In this document: positions 44,274 to 54,066 of the stretch, piece by piece
Layout of the letters: each line of letters starts with the position of its first letter
How positions within the stretch are numbered: the stretch's first letter is position 1
NCBI RefSeq assembly: GCF_020873895.1
Contig: NZ_JAHWGT010000039.1
Span: 1-64,000, forward strand
Direction: 5' to 3'
DNA from: Streptomyces sp. DH12
GTDB lineage: Bacteria > Actinomycetota > Actinomycetes > Streptomycetales > Streptomycetaceae
DNA length: 64,000 bases
Position numbers and translations under genes: made by a program
Notes under the pieces: generated by a model
What the model was told of the DNA's origin: nothing
Seen by the model: only the letters and a program-made list of their open reading frames with translations
The model's database searches: none

Positions 44274-46210
44274 GCTTCCTCCTCCTTCGGGACCACCACG
44301 GCCAGCACCTGGTCCATGGCGACGGTGGTGCCGGGCGTGACGTCCAGCTCGGCGACGGTGCCGTCGTGCGGGGCGGAGATGACGTGCTCCATCTTCATCG
44401 CCTCCACCACCAGCAGCCCCTGACCGGCCGTCACCTCGTCGCCCACGGCGACCTTGACGACCGTGACCGTGCCGGGCATGGGCGCGGTGAGGGAGTCGGC
44501 GCCCGCGTGGGCCGCGCCGGTGAGCGACGCCTCGACGGGGTCGTGGTCCAGCACGTTCCACGCGTCGCCGTCCCGGCCCAGCCAGGTCCCGGCGCGGTGG
44601 AAGGTGTGGGTGACGCCGTCCACGGTGACGGTCACCCGGTCCTCGTCCACGCGCGCCCCGGCGCGGGCCCGGCGGGCGACCGGCTCGTGCCCGGGGACGC
44701 GCAGCCAGTGCTCCACCGGCACGGCCCCGCCGCCCAGCCGCCAGCCGCTCGGCACCGAGAACGGGTCGGTCCAGCCGCGCGCGTCCGGGGCGGGCCGCAG
44801 CCGGGCCTCGCGCACCGCCGCCGCGGCCTCGTACACCTCCTCCGGCACGCCCTCGGGGACCAGCCCGTCCACCTCGCGCTCCACCAGGCCCGTGTCCAGG
44901 TCGCCGGCGACGACGTCCGGGTGGGCGAGGAGGCGGCGCAGGAACCCGGCGTTCGTCGGGACGCCGAGGGTGACCGTGCCGGCCAGGGCGGCGCGCAGCC
45001 TGCGCAGCGCGGTGGGCCGGTCGGGGGCGTGGACGACGACCTTGGCCAGCATCGGGTCGTACAGGCTGGACACCTCGGTGCCCTCGCTGAGGCCCGAGTC
45101 GGTCCGCACGCCCTCGCCGGCCGGCTCGGACAGGGCCAGCACCGTGCCGCCCGACGGGAGGAAGCCCCGCGAGGGGTCCTCGGCGCACAGGCGCGCCTCG
45201 ATGGAGTGGCCGGTCAGGGCGACGTCGTCCTGGGAGAAGCCGAGGCGCTCCCCGGCGGCCACCCGCAGCTGCCACTCCACCAGGTCCACGCCCGTCACCA
45301 GCTCGGTGACGGGGTGCTCCACCTGAAGGCGGGTGTTCATCTCCATGAAGTAGTACTGGGAGGGGTCGCCGCCCGGGACGATGAACTCCACCGTGCCGGC
45401 GCCCCGGTAGCCGCAGGAGCGGGCCGCCTGCACGGCCGCCTCGCCCATCGCGGCGCGCGTCGCCTCGTCCAGCAGGACCGACGGCGCCTCCTCGACGACC
45501 TTCTGGTGGCGGCGCTGAAGGGAGCACTCGCGTTCACCGAGGTGGACGACGGCGCCGTGGCCGTCGGCGAGGACCTGGATCTCGATGTGCCGGGGCCGGT
45601 CGATCCACCGCTCCACCAGCAGCGTGTCGTCGCCGAAGGAGGCCCGCGCCTCGCGGCGGGCCGCCGCGATCTCGTCCGCCAGCGCCGACTCGGCGCGCAC
45701 GAGCCGCATGCCCTTGCCGCCGCCGCCCGCCGAGGGCTTCAGCAGCACCGGCATGCCGATGTCGCGGGCCGCCGCGGCCAGCTCCCCGTCGGTGAGACCG
45801 CTGCCCGACGAGCCGGGCACGACCGGCACGCCGGCCGCCTTCACGGTCTCCTTGGCGCGGATCTTGTCCCCCATCAGGGAGATCGCGGAGGCCGGCGGCC
45901 CGATGAAGACCAGCCCCGCGTCCTCGCACGCCTGCGCGAACGCGGCGTTCTCCGCGAGGAAGCCGTACCCCGGGTGCACCGCCTCGGCGCCGGTGCGCGC
46001 GGCGGCCTCCAGCAGCCGGTCCACGCGCAGGTAGCTCTCGGTCGCGGCGGGCGGGCCGATCCGCACGGCGGTGTCCGCCTCCCGGACGTGCCGGGCGTCG
46101 GCGTCCGCGTCGCTGAAGACGGCGACCGAGCGGATGCCGAGGGCCCGCAGCGTCCGGATGACGCGAACCGCGATCTCGCCCCGGTTGGCGACAAGAACAG
46201 TCGTGAACAT
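44270..46210 (-). CDS. Methylcrotonyl-CoA carboxylase biotinylated alpha subunit
   Basis: 646 residues from ATG 46210 ([20 protein letters not shown]), 7 bp after the beta-subunit stop. Biotin carboxylase with ATP-grasp loop [28 protein letters not shown], and a C-terminal biotinyl domain with [11 protein letters not shown], whose second Lys-flanked Met marks the biotin lysine. Assignment to methylcrotonyl-CoA rather than propionyl-CoA rests on the linked HMG-CoA lyase and dehydrogenase. Confidence 0.92.
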   Translation of the reverse strand: MFTTVLVANRGEIAVRVIRTLRALGIRSVAVFSDADADARHVREADTAVRIGPPAATESYLRVDRLLEAAARTGAEAVHPGYGFLAENAAFAQACEDAGLVFIGPPASAISLMGDKIRAKETVKAAGVPVVPGSSGSGLTDGELAAAARDIGMPVLLKPSAGGGGKGMRLVRAESALADEIAAARREARASFGDDTLLVERWIDRPRHIEIQVLADGHGAVVHLGERECSLQRRHQKVVEEAPSVLLDEATRAAMGEAAVQAARSCGYRGAGTVEFIVPGGDPSQYYFMEMNTRLQVEHPVTELVTGVDLVEWQLRVAAGERLGFSQDDVALTGHSIEARLCAEDPSRGFLPSGGTVLALSEPAGEGVRTDSGLSEGTEVSSLYDPMLAKVVVHAPDRPTALRRLRAALAGTVTLGVPTNAGFLRRLLAHPDVVAGDLDTGLVEREVDGLVPEGVPEEVYEAAAAVREARLRPAPDARGWTDPFSVPSGWRLGGGAVPVEHWLRVPGHEPVARRARAGARVDEDRVTVTVDGVTHTFHRAGTWLGRDGDAWNVLDHDPVEASLTGAAHAGADSLTAPMPGTVTVVKVAVGDEVTAGQGLLVVEAMKMEHVISAPHDGTVAELDVTPGTTVAMDQVLAVVVPKEEEA

Positions 46211-46217
46211 CAGTCCC

Positions 46218-47834
46218 TCACATCCGGAAGACGCCGAAGCCGGGTTCACCCAGCGGGGCGTTGGCGCAGGCGGTCAGGGCCAGACCCAGCACCTGGCGGG
46301 TCTCCAGCGGGTCGATGACCCCGTCGTCCCACAGCCGGGCCGTCGCGTAGTAGGCGCTGCCCTGCTGCTCGTACTGGGCGCGGACGGGGGCCTTGAACTC
46401 CTCCTCCGCCTCCGCCGACCACTCCTCGCCGCGCGCCTCCAGCTGGTCGCGCTTGACCGTGGCGAGGACCGACGCGGCCTGCTCGCCGCCCATGACGGAG
46501 ATCTTGGCGTTGGGCCACATCCACAGGAAGCGGGGGCCGTACGCCCGGCCGCACATCGAGTAGTTGCCCGCGCCGTACGAGCCGCCGACGACGACCGTCA
46601 GCTTCGGCACGCGCGTGCACGCGACGGCGGTGACCATCTTCGCGCCGTGCTTGGCGATGCCGCCCGCCTCGTAGTCCCGGCCCACCATGAAGCCGGAGAT
46701 GTTCTGGAGGAACAGCAGCGGCACGCCCCGCTGGTCGCACAGCTCGATGAAGTGCGCGCCCTTCTGCGCGGACTCGGAGAAGAGGATGCCGTTGTTGGCG
46801 ACGATCCCCACCGGGTGGCCGTGGATCCGGGCGAAGCCCGTGACGAGCGTCTGGCCGTACTCCGCCTTGAACTCCTGGAAGCGCGAGCCGTCGACGACCC
46901 GGGCGATGACCTCCCGCACGTCGAACGGCGTGCGCGGGTCGACCGGGACCGCGCCGTACAGCCCCGCCGGGTCGACCTTCGGCTCCTCGACCGGCTCCAC
47001 CGACCAGGGCAGCTCCCCGCGCGCGGGGAGCGTCGCGACGATGTTCCGCACGATCCGCAGGGCGTGCGCGTCGTCCTCCGCGAGGTGGTCGGTGACGCCG
47101 GAGGTCCGGGAGTGGACCTCCCCGCCGCCCAGCTCCTCCGCGGTGACGACCTCGCCCGTCGCGGCCTTCACCAGCGGCGGGCCGCCCAGGAAGATCGTGC
47201 CCTGGTTGCGCACGATGACGGCCTCGTCGCTCATCGCCGGGACGTACGCCCCGCCGGCCGTGCACGACCCGAGGACGGCGGCGATCTGCGGGATCCCCGC
47301 GCCCGACATGCGGGCCTGGTTGTAGAAGATCCGGCCGAAGTGCTCCCGGTCGGGGAAGACCTCGTCCTGCATCGGCAGGAACGCGCCGCCCGAGTCGACC
47401 AGGTACACGCAGGGCAGCCGGTTCTCCAGGGCCACCTCCTGCGCGCGCAGGTGCTTCTTGACCGTCATCGGGTAGTACGTGCCGCCCTTGACCGTGGCGT
47501 CGTTGGCGACGACCACGACCTCGCGGCCCGCGACCCGGCCGATCCCCGCGACCACCCCGGCGGCGGGCGCCTGGTCGCCGTACATGCCGTTCGCGGCGAG
47601 CGGCGCCAGCTCCAGGAAGGGCGAGCCCGGGTCCAGGAGCGTGTCGACGCGGTCGCGCGGGAGCAGCTTGCCGCGTGCCGTGTGCCGGGCGCGCGCCTTC
47701 TCGCCGCCGCCCAGCCGGGCGGCGGCGAGCCGCGCCCGGAGGTCGTCGACGAGCTCCCGGTGCGCCGCCTCGTTGGCCTGCCAGGCCGGCGACGCGGGAT
47801 CCGCCGCGCCGGCCAGCACAGGTGCCTGCTGCAT
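46218..47834 (-). CDS. Methylcrotonyl-CoA carboxylase carboxyltransferase beta subunit
   Basis: 538 residues with two crotonase-like halves of the carboxyltransferase. Readable: [60 protein letters not shown], and [20 protein letters not shown], the acyl-CoA oxyanion-hole regions. First gene of the operon, 96 bp from the divergent TetR gene with two shared operators. Confidence 0.94.
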   Translation of the reverse strand: MQQAPVLAGAADPASPAWQANEAAHRELVDDLRARLAAARLGGGEKARARHTARGKLLPRDRVDTLLDPGSPFLELAPLAANGMYGDQAPAAGVVAGIGRVAGREVVVVANDATVKGGTYYPMTVKKHLRAQEVALENRLPCVYLVDSGGAFLPMQDEVFPDREHFGRIFYNQARMSGAGIPQIAAVLGSCTAGGAYVPAMSDEAVIVRNQGTIFLGGPPLVKAATGEVVTAEELGGGEVHSRTSGVTDHLAEDDAHALRIVRNIVATLPARGELPWSVEPVEEPKVDPAGLYGAVPVDPRTPFDVREVIARVVDGSRFQEFKAEYGQTLVTGFARIHGHPVGIVANNGILFSESAQKGAHFIELCDQRGVPLLFLQNISGFMVGRDYEAGGIAKHGAKMVTAVACTRVPKLTVVVGGSYGAGNYSMCGRAYGPRFLWMWPNAKISVMGGEQAASVLATVKRDQLEARGEEWSAEAEEEFKAPVRAQYEQQGSAYYATARLWDDGVIDPLETRQVLGLALTACANAPLGEPGFGVFRM

Positions 47835-47864
47835 CGTGTCGAGCCCCCTTGCCCGTACGAGAGC

Positions 47865-47880
47865 GTTAATGAGCGTTAAC
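47865..47880. promoter_or_regulatory. Operator copy A (GTTAATGAGCGTTAAC)
   Basis: 16-bp near-palindrome between the carboxylase operon and the TetR gene; differs from copy B at two positions. Confidence 0.75.
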
Positions 47881-47893
47881 GTGTGTCCCTCAG

Positions 47894-47909
47894 GTTAACG
47901 AGCGCTAAC
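47894..47909. promoter_or_regulatory. Operator copy B (GTTAACGAGCGCTAAC)
   Basis: Second copy, same orientation, starting 29 bp after copy A. It overlaps TTAACG (47895-47900), the likely -35 of the TetR gene, whose -10 TAGAAT (47919-47924) lies 18 nt further and 6 nt before the ATG. Confidence 0.75.
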
Positions 47910-47930
47910 CGCGTTGTCTAGAATCGATCC

Positions 47931-48536
47931 ATGACCACCAGGACCGACGCCCCGACCCGCCGCGAGCAGATCCTCAAGGAGGCCGCGCGCCTCTTCGCCG
48001 AGCGCGGCTTCCACGGCGTGGGCGTCGACGAGATAGGCGCGGCGGTCGGCATCAGCGGCCCCGGCCTCTACCGGCACTTCGCCGGCAAGGACGCCATGCT
48101 CGCCGAGCTGCTCGTCGGCATCAGCGAACGGCTCCTCGACGGCGGCCGCCGCCGCGTGGCCGAGTCCGACGGCGACCCGCGCGCGCTGCTCGCCGCGCTC
48201 ATCGACGGGCACATCGACTTCGCGCTCAACGACCGCTCGCTGATCACTCTGCACGACCGCGAGCTGGACCGCCTCCGCGACACCGACCGCAAGCGGGTCC
48301 GCCAGCTCCAGCGGCAGTACGTCGAACTGTGGGTCGACGCCGTCCGCGCCACCTACCCCGAGCTGGGGGAGCCCGACGCCCGCGCCGCCGTCCACGCGGT
48401 GTTCGGCCTGCTCAACTCCACCCCGCACCTCGGCCCCGCCGGCGCCCTCACCAGCCACGGAAGCACGGCCGCCCTGCTCCACCGCCTCGCCCGGGGCGCC
48501 TTCGCCGCGGCGGGCACGGGCGTGCGGGGCGCCTGA
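47931..48536 (+). CDS. TetR-family regulator of the leucine catabolic operon
   Basis: 201 residues. The TetR HTH is RREQILKEAARLFAERGFHG, VGVDEIGAAVGISGPGLYRHF, KDAMLAELL, then a helical ligand domain. The start is 6 nt from a -10 (TAGAAT), so the transcript is probably leaderless. It is divergent from the carboxylase operon and flanked by two matching operators, which makes it the probable repressor of both; an acyl-CoA intermediate is the likely inducer, by analogy with other catabolic TetR proteins. Confidence 0.88.
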   Translation: MTTRTDAPTRREQILKEAARLFAERGFHGVGVDEIGAAVGISGPGLYRHFAGKDAMLAELLVGISERLLDGGRRRVAESDGDPRALLAALIDGHIDFALNDRSLITLHDRELDRLRDTDRKRVRQLQRQYVELWVDAVRATYPELGEPDARAAVHAVFGLLNSTPHLGPAGALTSHGSTAALLHRLARGAFAAAGTGVRGA

Positions 48537-48615
48537 CGGGACCGGGCGCCCGCCCCCGGGCCCGCCGTACGCCCCCCGGGTGACCGCCGTGCCCCGACCC
48601 GCGCCGGGTACGGCG

Positions 48616-48652
48616 GAGGCCGGCCGGGCGGGTGCACCGCCCGACCGGCCTC
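48616..48652. terminator. Bidirectional hairpin terminator
   Basis: 16-bp stem with one mismatch (48616-48631 with 48637-48652), 5-nt loop, between TetR and the convergent secreted-protein gene. Confidence 0.8.
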
Positions 48653-48668
48653 GCGGGCCGCGCCCGGA

Positions 48669-49184
48669 TCAGCAGGCGTACGTGGTGGCGTCCCGGGCCG
48701 AGCCCCAGTTGCACGCCGAGAGGGAGCCGGCCGAGGTGTTGTCGTCCCGGCTGCCGGGCTTCTTCAGCCGCAGGTCGGGGTTGCGCGTGCCGGCCTCGTT
48801 GGGCAGGACGTGCCGGGCGTACCCGCGGTAGATGTGGTGCCAGCCGGCGCTGTCCCGGTGGTTCGTGCCGCTGCCGGTGTGCACGTAGGCCCGCGCGCCC
48901 GCCGGCAGGCTGTACGAGGGCAGGGCCCGGCCGTAGGTGTTGGACGTGATGTCCGGGACGTGGCCGCCGGTGTTCACCGCCCGCGCCGTGACGTTCTTGA
49001 TGACGAAGTACTCGCCGTTGACGTTGACCTGCCGGCCGTCCTTCGTGTCCGCGCCGGCGGCGTTGGGCCGCACGTGCGTGACCATCAGGGAGCCCGTCGT
49101 GGAGGCGGCGTGGCCGATCGACGGCAGGGCGGCGAGGCAGAGCGCGGCCGTCGCCAGGGCGGCGGCGCGTGTCGCACGGTTCAA
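48669..49184 (-). CDS. Secreted lamin-tail-like protein
   Basis: 171 residues. The only sensible start is TTG 49184, preceded by AAGGGCACCTCT, giving LNRATRAAALATAALCLAAL as a signal peptide cut near GHAAS. The mature part has a beta-rich pattern (VNVNGEYFVIKNVTARAVNT, AYVHTGSGTNHRD) like bacterial lamin-tail (LTD) domains, and a C-terminal Cys pair (SACNWG ... TTYAC). Extracellular role unknown. Confidence 0.7.
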   Translation of the reverse strand: MNRATRAAALATAALCLAALPSIGHAASTTGSLMVTHVRPNAAGADTKDGRQVNVNGEYFVIKNVTARAVNTGGHVPDITSNTYGRALPSYSLPAGARAYVHTGSGTNHRDSAGWHHIYRGYARHVLPNEAGTRNPDLRLKKPGSRDDNTSAGSLSACNWGSARDATTYAC

Positions 49185-49403
49185 AGAGGTGCCCTTCTTG
49201 CTGCGGTGCCGGGGCGCGTGGCGGCCCGGCCGGTCCGGGACCGCGCGTCCCGGGAGCGAGGGGGGTGGCCGGCGCCCAGTCTGCCCGGCCGCGGGGCCGT
49301 TCCGGGGCGTTTTCCCTACAATCGGCGCGGACCGTCGAACCCACGGCCGTCCACGCCCCGGAACGGCTCGGCCACGCGCCGTACCGGGCGGCACAATGGG
49401 GGG

Positions 49404-50183
49404 ATGCCGATACCCAGCCGCCCCGCCCTCGTCGAGCACCTCGTCCGCACGCGCATCGCGGGCGACGTCGCCACGCCCCGCGACAACAACCTCTCCCACT
49501 ACCGCAAGCTGGCGAACGGCGACCGCCACTACTGGCTGGGTCTGGAGCTGGGCGACCGCTGGACCGACGAGCAGGACGTCCTCGCCGTGATGGCCGAGCG
49601 CTGCGGCGTGATCGACGACCCCGCCCACCGCGCCGGGCAGGACACCATCGACCCGGAACTGACCGTCGACGCCCTGGACCGGATGGCGGCCCGCCTGCGC
49701 AAGGCCGCCGCCGGCCGGGAACGCGTCCTGTTCGCGACCGGCCACCCCGGCGCGCTCCTCGACGTGCACAGCCGCACCGCCGCCGCGCTGCGCGCCGCCG
49801 GGTGCGACGTCGTACGGATCCCCGGCGGCCTGCACGCCGACGAGGGCTGCGTCGTGCAGTTCGCCGACGTCGCGGTCTTCGAGCGCGGCGCCACCCTGTG
49901 GCACACCCACTCGCCCGAGCCGATGAACGCCGTACTCGACGGGCTGCGCGCCCTGGACCAGCCGCTGCCCGACCTGGTCGTCGCCGACCACGGCTGGGCC
50001 GGCCGCGCCGCCCAGCGCGGCATCGACACCGTCGGCTACGCCGACTCCAACGACCCGGCGCTCTTCGTCGCCGAGGCGGAGGGCACCCTCCAGGTCACCG
50101 TCCCCCTCGACGACCACGTCGTGGACCCGCGCTTCTACGAGCCGATGACCCAGTACCTCCTGAACGCGGCGGGCCTGCTCTGA
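49404..50183 (+). CDS. Conserved actinobacterial protein, phosphatase-like annotation
   Basis: 259 residues. I recall this family being called phosphatase in Streptomyces, but no classical phosphatase motif is obvious; the region VLFATGHPGALLDVHSRTAA and VVADHGWAGRAAQ looks like a Rossmann-type fold with conserved His and Asp. ATG 49404 follows a run of G; CACAAT (49393-49398) just before it and TACAAT (49317-49322) are promoter candidates. Treat the enzymatic role as unproven. Confidence 0.65.
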   Translation: MPIPSRPALVEHLVRTRIAGDVATPRDNNLSHYRKLANGDRHYWLGLELGDRWTDEQDVLAVMAERCGVIDDPAHRAGQDTIDPELTVDALDRMAARLRKAAAGRERVLFATGHPGALLDVHSRTAAALRAAGCDVVRIPGGLHADEGCVVQFADVAVFERGATLWHTHSPEPMNAVLDGLRALDQPLPDLVVADHGWAGRAAQRGIDTVGYADSNDPALFVAEAEGTLQVTVPLDDHVVDPRFYEPMTQYLLNAAGLL

Positions 50184-50225
50184 GCAGTCCGGGCCCCGTC
50201 GCCCGGCGCCCGGCGGGGCGGCCGC

Positions 50226-50495
50226 TCACCGGCCGCCCGGGGGCGCCACCCACGCCGTCGCCTGCCCGGTGGCCCGCGCCACCGTCTCGAAGTCCGCGTC
50301 GTAGTGCAGGACGGTGAGCCCCGACAGCTCGGCCGTGGCGGCGACGAGCAGGTCGACCGGCCCGGCGCCGCGGTGCTCGCCGCGCTCCGTGAGCGCCCGC
50401 TGCACGGCGCCTGCCCGCTGGTACACCCCGTCGGGGGCGGGGGGTGCCCGCCCCGCGGGGGCGGGCGACGCCACCGGGTGGGCGGGCGCCGCCAC
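50226..50495 (-). pseudogene. C-terminal remnant of a VapC-type PIN-domain toxin
   Basis: The last two thirds read VQRALTERGEHRGAGPVDLL, VAATAELSGLTVLHYDADFE and TVARATGQATAW, the C-terminal half of a PIN RNase with two acidic metal ligands (VD, DADF). The N-terminal half with the first catalytic Asp is absent, replaced by Pro/Ala low-complexity sequence from a 21-bp repeat. No antitoxin gene adjoins. A decayed toxin-antitoxin gene. Confidence 0.72.
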
Positions 50496-50511
50496 CGGGT
50501 GGGCGGGCGCC
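50470..50511. repeat. 21-bp tandem repeat, two copies
   Basis: Two perfect copies beginning gccaccgggtgggcgggcg (50470-50490, 50491-50511) plus a partial third, at the 5' side of the vapC remnant. It possibly marks the deletion scar. Confidence 0.85.
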
Positions 50512-50519
50512 GCCGCGGG

Positions 50520-51404
50520 TCAGCCGCGCGGGACGCGGATCAGGCCCTCCTGGATGACCGTGATCGCCAGGCGGCCGTCCCGGGTGTAGATGCGGGCCTG
50601 GCCCAGGCCGCGGCCGCCCGACGAGGACGGGGACTCCTGGTCGTACAGGAGCCATTCGTCCGCGCGGAACGGCCGGTGGAACCACATCGCGTGGTCCAGG
50701 GACGCGCCCACCACGTCGCCGACCGCCCACCCGCCCCGCCCGTGGGCGAGCAGGACCGAGTCGAGCAGCGTCATGTCGGAGACGTACGTCGCCAGGCACA
50801 CGTGCAGCAGCGGGTCGTCGGCGAGCTTGCCGTCGGTGCGGAACCACACCTGGGAGCGCGGCTCCCGGGGCGTGCCCGCCGTGCCGTACGGGGGTTCCTC
50901 GACGTACCGCAGGTCCACCGCCGCACGCGCCTCCAGCAGGCGGTCCAGGGCGTCCGGCGCCACGAAACGGTCCGCGTACCGGGGGAGCAGCTCGGCGCCC
51001 GTCGGCAGCGTCTCCGGGTCCGGCGCCGGCGGCATGTCCGTCTGGTGCTCCAGCCCCTCCTCGTACACCTGGAACGACGCCGACAGGTGGAAGATCGGCT
51101 GGCCGTGCTGGACCGCGACGACCCGGCGCGTGGTGAACGAGCGGCCGTCGCGGATCCGGTCCACGGTGTAGACGATCGGCGCGCCCGGGTCCCCCGGGCG
51201 CAGGAAGTACGCGTGCAGGGAGTGGGCGGGCCGGTCCGCCGGGACCGTGCGGCCGGCCGCGACCAGTGCCTGGGCCGCGACCTGGCCGCCGAAGACGCGC
51301 GGGACGATCGCCGCGCGGGACTCGCCACGGAAGATGTCCTGCTCGATCCGCTCCAGGTCGAGCAGGTCGAGCAGGTCGTCGAGCGGCTGCGCGCTTGCGG
51401 TCAC
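50520..51404 (-). CDS. tesB: Acyl-CoA thioesterase II
   Basis: 294 residues, double hot-dog fold. Readable: FGGQVAAQALVAAGRTVPAD, HSLHAYFLRPGDP, ASLDHAMWFHRPFRADEWLL and GLGQARIYTRDGRLAITVIQ; the TesB catalytic Asp lies in the SLDHAMWFH segment. GTG 51404 is 5 bp after the stop of the upstream acyl-CoA dehydrogenase, so the two are one operon. Confidence 0.93.
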   Translation of the reverse strand: MTASAQPLDDLLDLLDLERIEQDIFRGESRAAIVPRVFGGQVAAQALVAAGRTVPADRPAHSLHAYFLRPGDPGAPIVYTVDRIRDGRSFTTRRVVAVQHGQPIFHLSASFQVYEEGLEHQTDMPPAPDPETLPTGAELLPRYADRFVAPDALDRLLEARAAVDLRYVEEPPYGTAGTPREPRSQVWFRTDGKLADDPLLHVCLATYVSDMTLLDSVLLAHGRGGWAVGDVVGASLDHAMWFHRPFRADEWLLYDQESPSSSGGRGLGQARIYTRDGRLAITVIQEGLIRVPRG

Positions 51405-51409
51405 CGGTG

Positions 51410-52567
51410 TTACAGGCCCATCGACTTGGCGATGATCGACTTCATGATCTCGCTGGTGCCGCCGTAGATGCGGTTGACGCGGTTGTCCGCGTACAGGCGG
51501 GCGATCGGGTACTCGTTCATGTAGCCGTAGCCGCCGTGCAGCTGGAGGCAGCGGTCGATGACGCGGTGGGCGACCTCGGTGCAGAAGAGCTTGGCGCTGG
51601 CGGCCTCGGCCGGGGTCAGCTCGTCCGCGTCCAGGGCCTCCAGGGCGCGGTCGGCGACGGCCTGCGCGGCGTCGACCTCGGCCTGGCAGGCGGCCAGCTC
51701 GAACTTGGTGTTCTGGAAGTGCGCGACCGGCTTGCCGAAGACCGTGCGGTCGGTCACGTACTGCTGCGCGAACCGGATCGCTGCCTTGGCCTGCGCGTAC
51801 GCGCCGAAGGCGATGCCCCAGCGCTCGGAGGCGAGGTTGTGGCCCAGGTACGAGAAGCCCTTGCCCTCCTCGCCGAGCAGGTCCTCGGCCGGCACCTTCA
51901 CGTCGACGAACGCCAGCTCGGCGGTGTCGGAGGTGCGCAGGCCCAGCTTGTCCAGCTTGCGCCCGACGGAGTAGCCCTCGGACTTGGTGTCGACGGCGAA
52001 GAGGGAGATGCCGAAGCGGCGGTCCTCCGCGGACGGGGCCGAGGTGCGGGCGCAGACGATCACGCGGTCGGCGTGGACGCCGCCGGTGATGAACGTCTTG
52101 GCGCCGTTGAGGACGTAGTGCGAGCCGTCCTCGGAGAGCTTCGCGGTGGTCTTCATGCCGGCGACGTCCGAGCCGGTGCCCGGCTCGGTCATCGCCAGCG
52201 CCCACATCTCCTCGCCGGAGACGAACTTCGGCAGGTACCGCTTCTTCTGCTCGTCGGTGGCGAGCATCTTGAGGTACGGCAGGGCGAGCAGGACGTGGAC
52301 GCCGGAGCCGCCGAAGATGACGCCCGCGCGGGCCGTCTCCTCGTAGAGCACCGCCTCGAACTTGTGCGTGTCCAGGCCCGCGCCGCCGAACTCCTCGGGG
52401 ACGTTGATGCCGAAGACGCCCAGCTCACCGAGCTTGTGGTAGAAGTCGCGCGGCGCCTGGCCGGCGGCGAACCACTCGTCGTAGACGGGGACGACCTCGG
52501 CCTCGATGAAGGCGCGGATGGTCTCCCGGAACGCCTCGTGGTCCTCGTTGAATACGGTACGGCGCAC
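51410..52567 (-). CDS. Acyl-CoA dehydrogenase (long-chain type)
   Basis: 385 residues from GTG 52567, preceded by AAGGAGG. ALAMTEPGTGSDVAGMKTTA and FITGGVHADRVIVCAR bind flavin and substrate. At the C-terminus IYGGTSEIMKSIIAKSMGL has Gly where many family members carry the catalytic Glu, as in long-chain/isovaleryl-type enzymes whose base lies in another helix. Cotranscribed with tesB. Confidence 0.92.
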   Translation of the reverse strand: MRRTVFNEDHEAFRETIRAFIEAEVVPVYDEWFAAGQAPRDFYHKLGELGVFGINVPEEFGGAGLDTHKFEAVLYEETARAGVIFGGSGVHVLLALPYLKMLATDEQKKRYLPKFVSGEEMWALAMTEPGTGSDVAGMKTTAKLSEDGSHYVLNGAKTFITGGVHADRVIVCARTSAPSAEDRRFGISLFAVDTKSEGYSVGRKLDKLGLRTSDTAELAFVDVKVPAEDLLGEEGKGFSYLGHNLASERWGIAFGAYAQAKAAIRFAQQYVTDRTVFGKPVAHFQNTKFELAACQAEVDAAQAVADRALEALDADELTPAEAASAKLFCTEVAHRVIDRCLQLHGGYGYMNEYPIARLYADNRVNRIYGGTSEIMKSIIAKSMGL

Positions 52568-52671
52568 GAGCCGCCTCCTTCGGTTCCTGTCCTGGTCCGG
52601 CCGGTCACTCCGACGCTCCGGCATGTGCCTAAGCGCTTGCTCAGCCTGTGTCAGTCGAAGTTACTTACCGG

Positions 52672-53895
52672 TCACCCGGTCTGTCCAGACTCCGCGTCTG
52701 TGATCCAGAGCCCTTCCACGGAGTCGTACACGTACGCCGGCCTCCCTCGGGTCCCGCTCGTGCGGAAGGGCTTCCCGCCGTCCGTGATCCGCGCCGTCCC
52801 CGAACGGCCCCCGGCGCTCCACTCCAGCTCCAGGTACCAGCGGCAGTCGCAGCCCGCCGTCCGGGCGGAGACGAGCAGCTCCTCGGGATCGGAGGAGGTG
52901 ACCTTGTAGGGGAAGGAGACGGCCGGGATCGTCCGGACCTCGGCGCCGGAGGCGTCGACGCCGTCGACGGGCCTCGCGAGCGGGCGCGGCCGGTCCAGGT
53001 CCACGGCGAAGTGGCGCGGGGTGACGGCGCCGCCGCAGCCGTTGTCCATCCGGTACGCGTTCCACGGCAGCGGAGCGGCCCGGTCGACCACGCGCACGTG
53101 CAGGGCCTGGAGGACGACGGCGTCGGACGGCGACCGGCCCTGGAGCGTGATCCGCACCAGCGCCTCCCCGCCGTGCACGGCACCGTGCGTCCCGGCCCAC
53201 GCCCCGGAGTCGGCCGCGACCGGCGGCGGGGCGACCGCGCGGGGGGCCCGGTCCACGAGGTAGGTGTGCCCGCAGCCGCCCTGCCAGAGCTGGGAGCCGA
53301 CGGTCCAGGTGAAGGGGAGGGGGGCCGCGGTCCGCCCCGGAGGGGTGGCAGCGGGAGCGGGAGCGGAAGCCGTACGGGTGGGGTTGCCGAGCAGGGCGGC
53401 GGCGAGGGCGAGCACGACGAGGGCGACGGCGGCGGCGACGAGGAGGGGAGCGGGGGCGACACGACGGGTGCGGGCGCGGGGCGCCTTGGGCGCGGTCGGT
53501 TCCGGGGCGGGGGTGGGGCCCGGTTCCGGCGCGGCCGGTTCCGGGCTCGGTTCCGCCGCGGCCGGGTTCGGTTCCGGCGCGGCCGGGTTCGGTTCCGGCG
53601 CGGCCGGCACAGGCGTACGCGAGGGCACGGGCGAGGCCGCTCGGCGGCGGGCGCGGTCCGCCTCCGTCCAGGCCGCCTCCAGGGCCCGCCGTTCCTCCTC
53701 GTCCGCCCCGCACAGCACGGCCAGGCGGTCGATCACGCCGAACTCCTCCGGGACGGTCGCGCCGGAGCAGTAGCGGTGCAGGGTGGACGCGCTGACGCTC
53801 AGGCGCCGGCCCAGCGCCTCGTAACTCCTCCCGTCCCGCGCCTTCAGCGCGCGCACCAGCCCCGCGAACTCCTCGACGGTGGCGTCCTTCGGCAT
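52672..53895 (-). CDS. Membrane-anchored XRE-type protein with extracytoplasmic domain
   Basis: 407 residues from ATG 53895. An N-terminal HTH (SYEALGRRLSVSASTLHRYC), a PEPNPAA-repeat Pro-rich linker, one membrane helix (PLLVAAAVALVVLALAAALL), then a Cys-containing beta-rich domain of about 215 residues (GGCGHTYLVDRAP, CDCRWYLELEWSAGGR). A cytoplasmic DNA-binding-like head joined to an outside domain suggests one-component transmembrane signalling; the HTH may instead serve protein contacts. Divergent from a secreted-protein gene 171 bp away. Confidence 0.78.
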   Translation of the reverse strand: MPKDATVEEFAGLVRALKARDGRSYEALGRRLSVSASTLHRYCSGATVPEEFGVIDRLAVLCGADEEERRALEAAWTEADRARRRAASPVPSRTPVPAAPEPNPAAPEPNPAAAEPSPEPAAPEPGPTPAPEPTAPKAPRARTRRVAPAPLLVAAAVALVVLALAAALLGNPTRTASAPAPAATPPGRTAAPLPFTWTVGSQLWQGGCGHTYLVDRAPRAVAPPPVAADSGAWAGTHGAVHGGEALVRITLQGRSPSDAVVLQALHVRVVDRAAPLPWNAYRMDNGCGGAVTPRHFAVDLDRPRPLARPVDGVDASGAEVRTIPAVSFPYKVTSSDPEELLVSARTAGCDCRWYLELEWSAGGRSGTARITDGGKPFRTSGTRGRPAYVYDSVEGLWITDAESGQTG

Positions 53896-54066
53896 TCCAT
53901 CCCCCTCGACCCTGCGTCCCATCCTTCACGTCCTTGCACGTCAGCGGGGGTGGAATGGTTCCGGGACGGATGGTGGGCGTGTGATCGTTGCAGATGGCGG
54001 GCGCCGGCCCCACGCTGGTTGAGCACTGACCGAACGAACGAACGACCCGACGGGGGATCCACCGCC

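Noticed and set aside
50430-50519. Intact N-terminus of the PIN protein
   Set aside because: The codons come from a 21-bp duplication and lack the first catalytic Asp motif.
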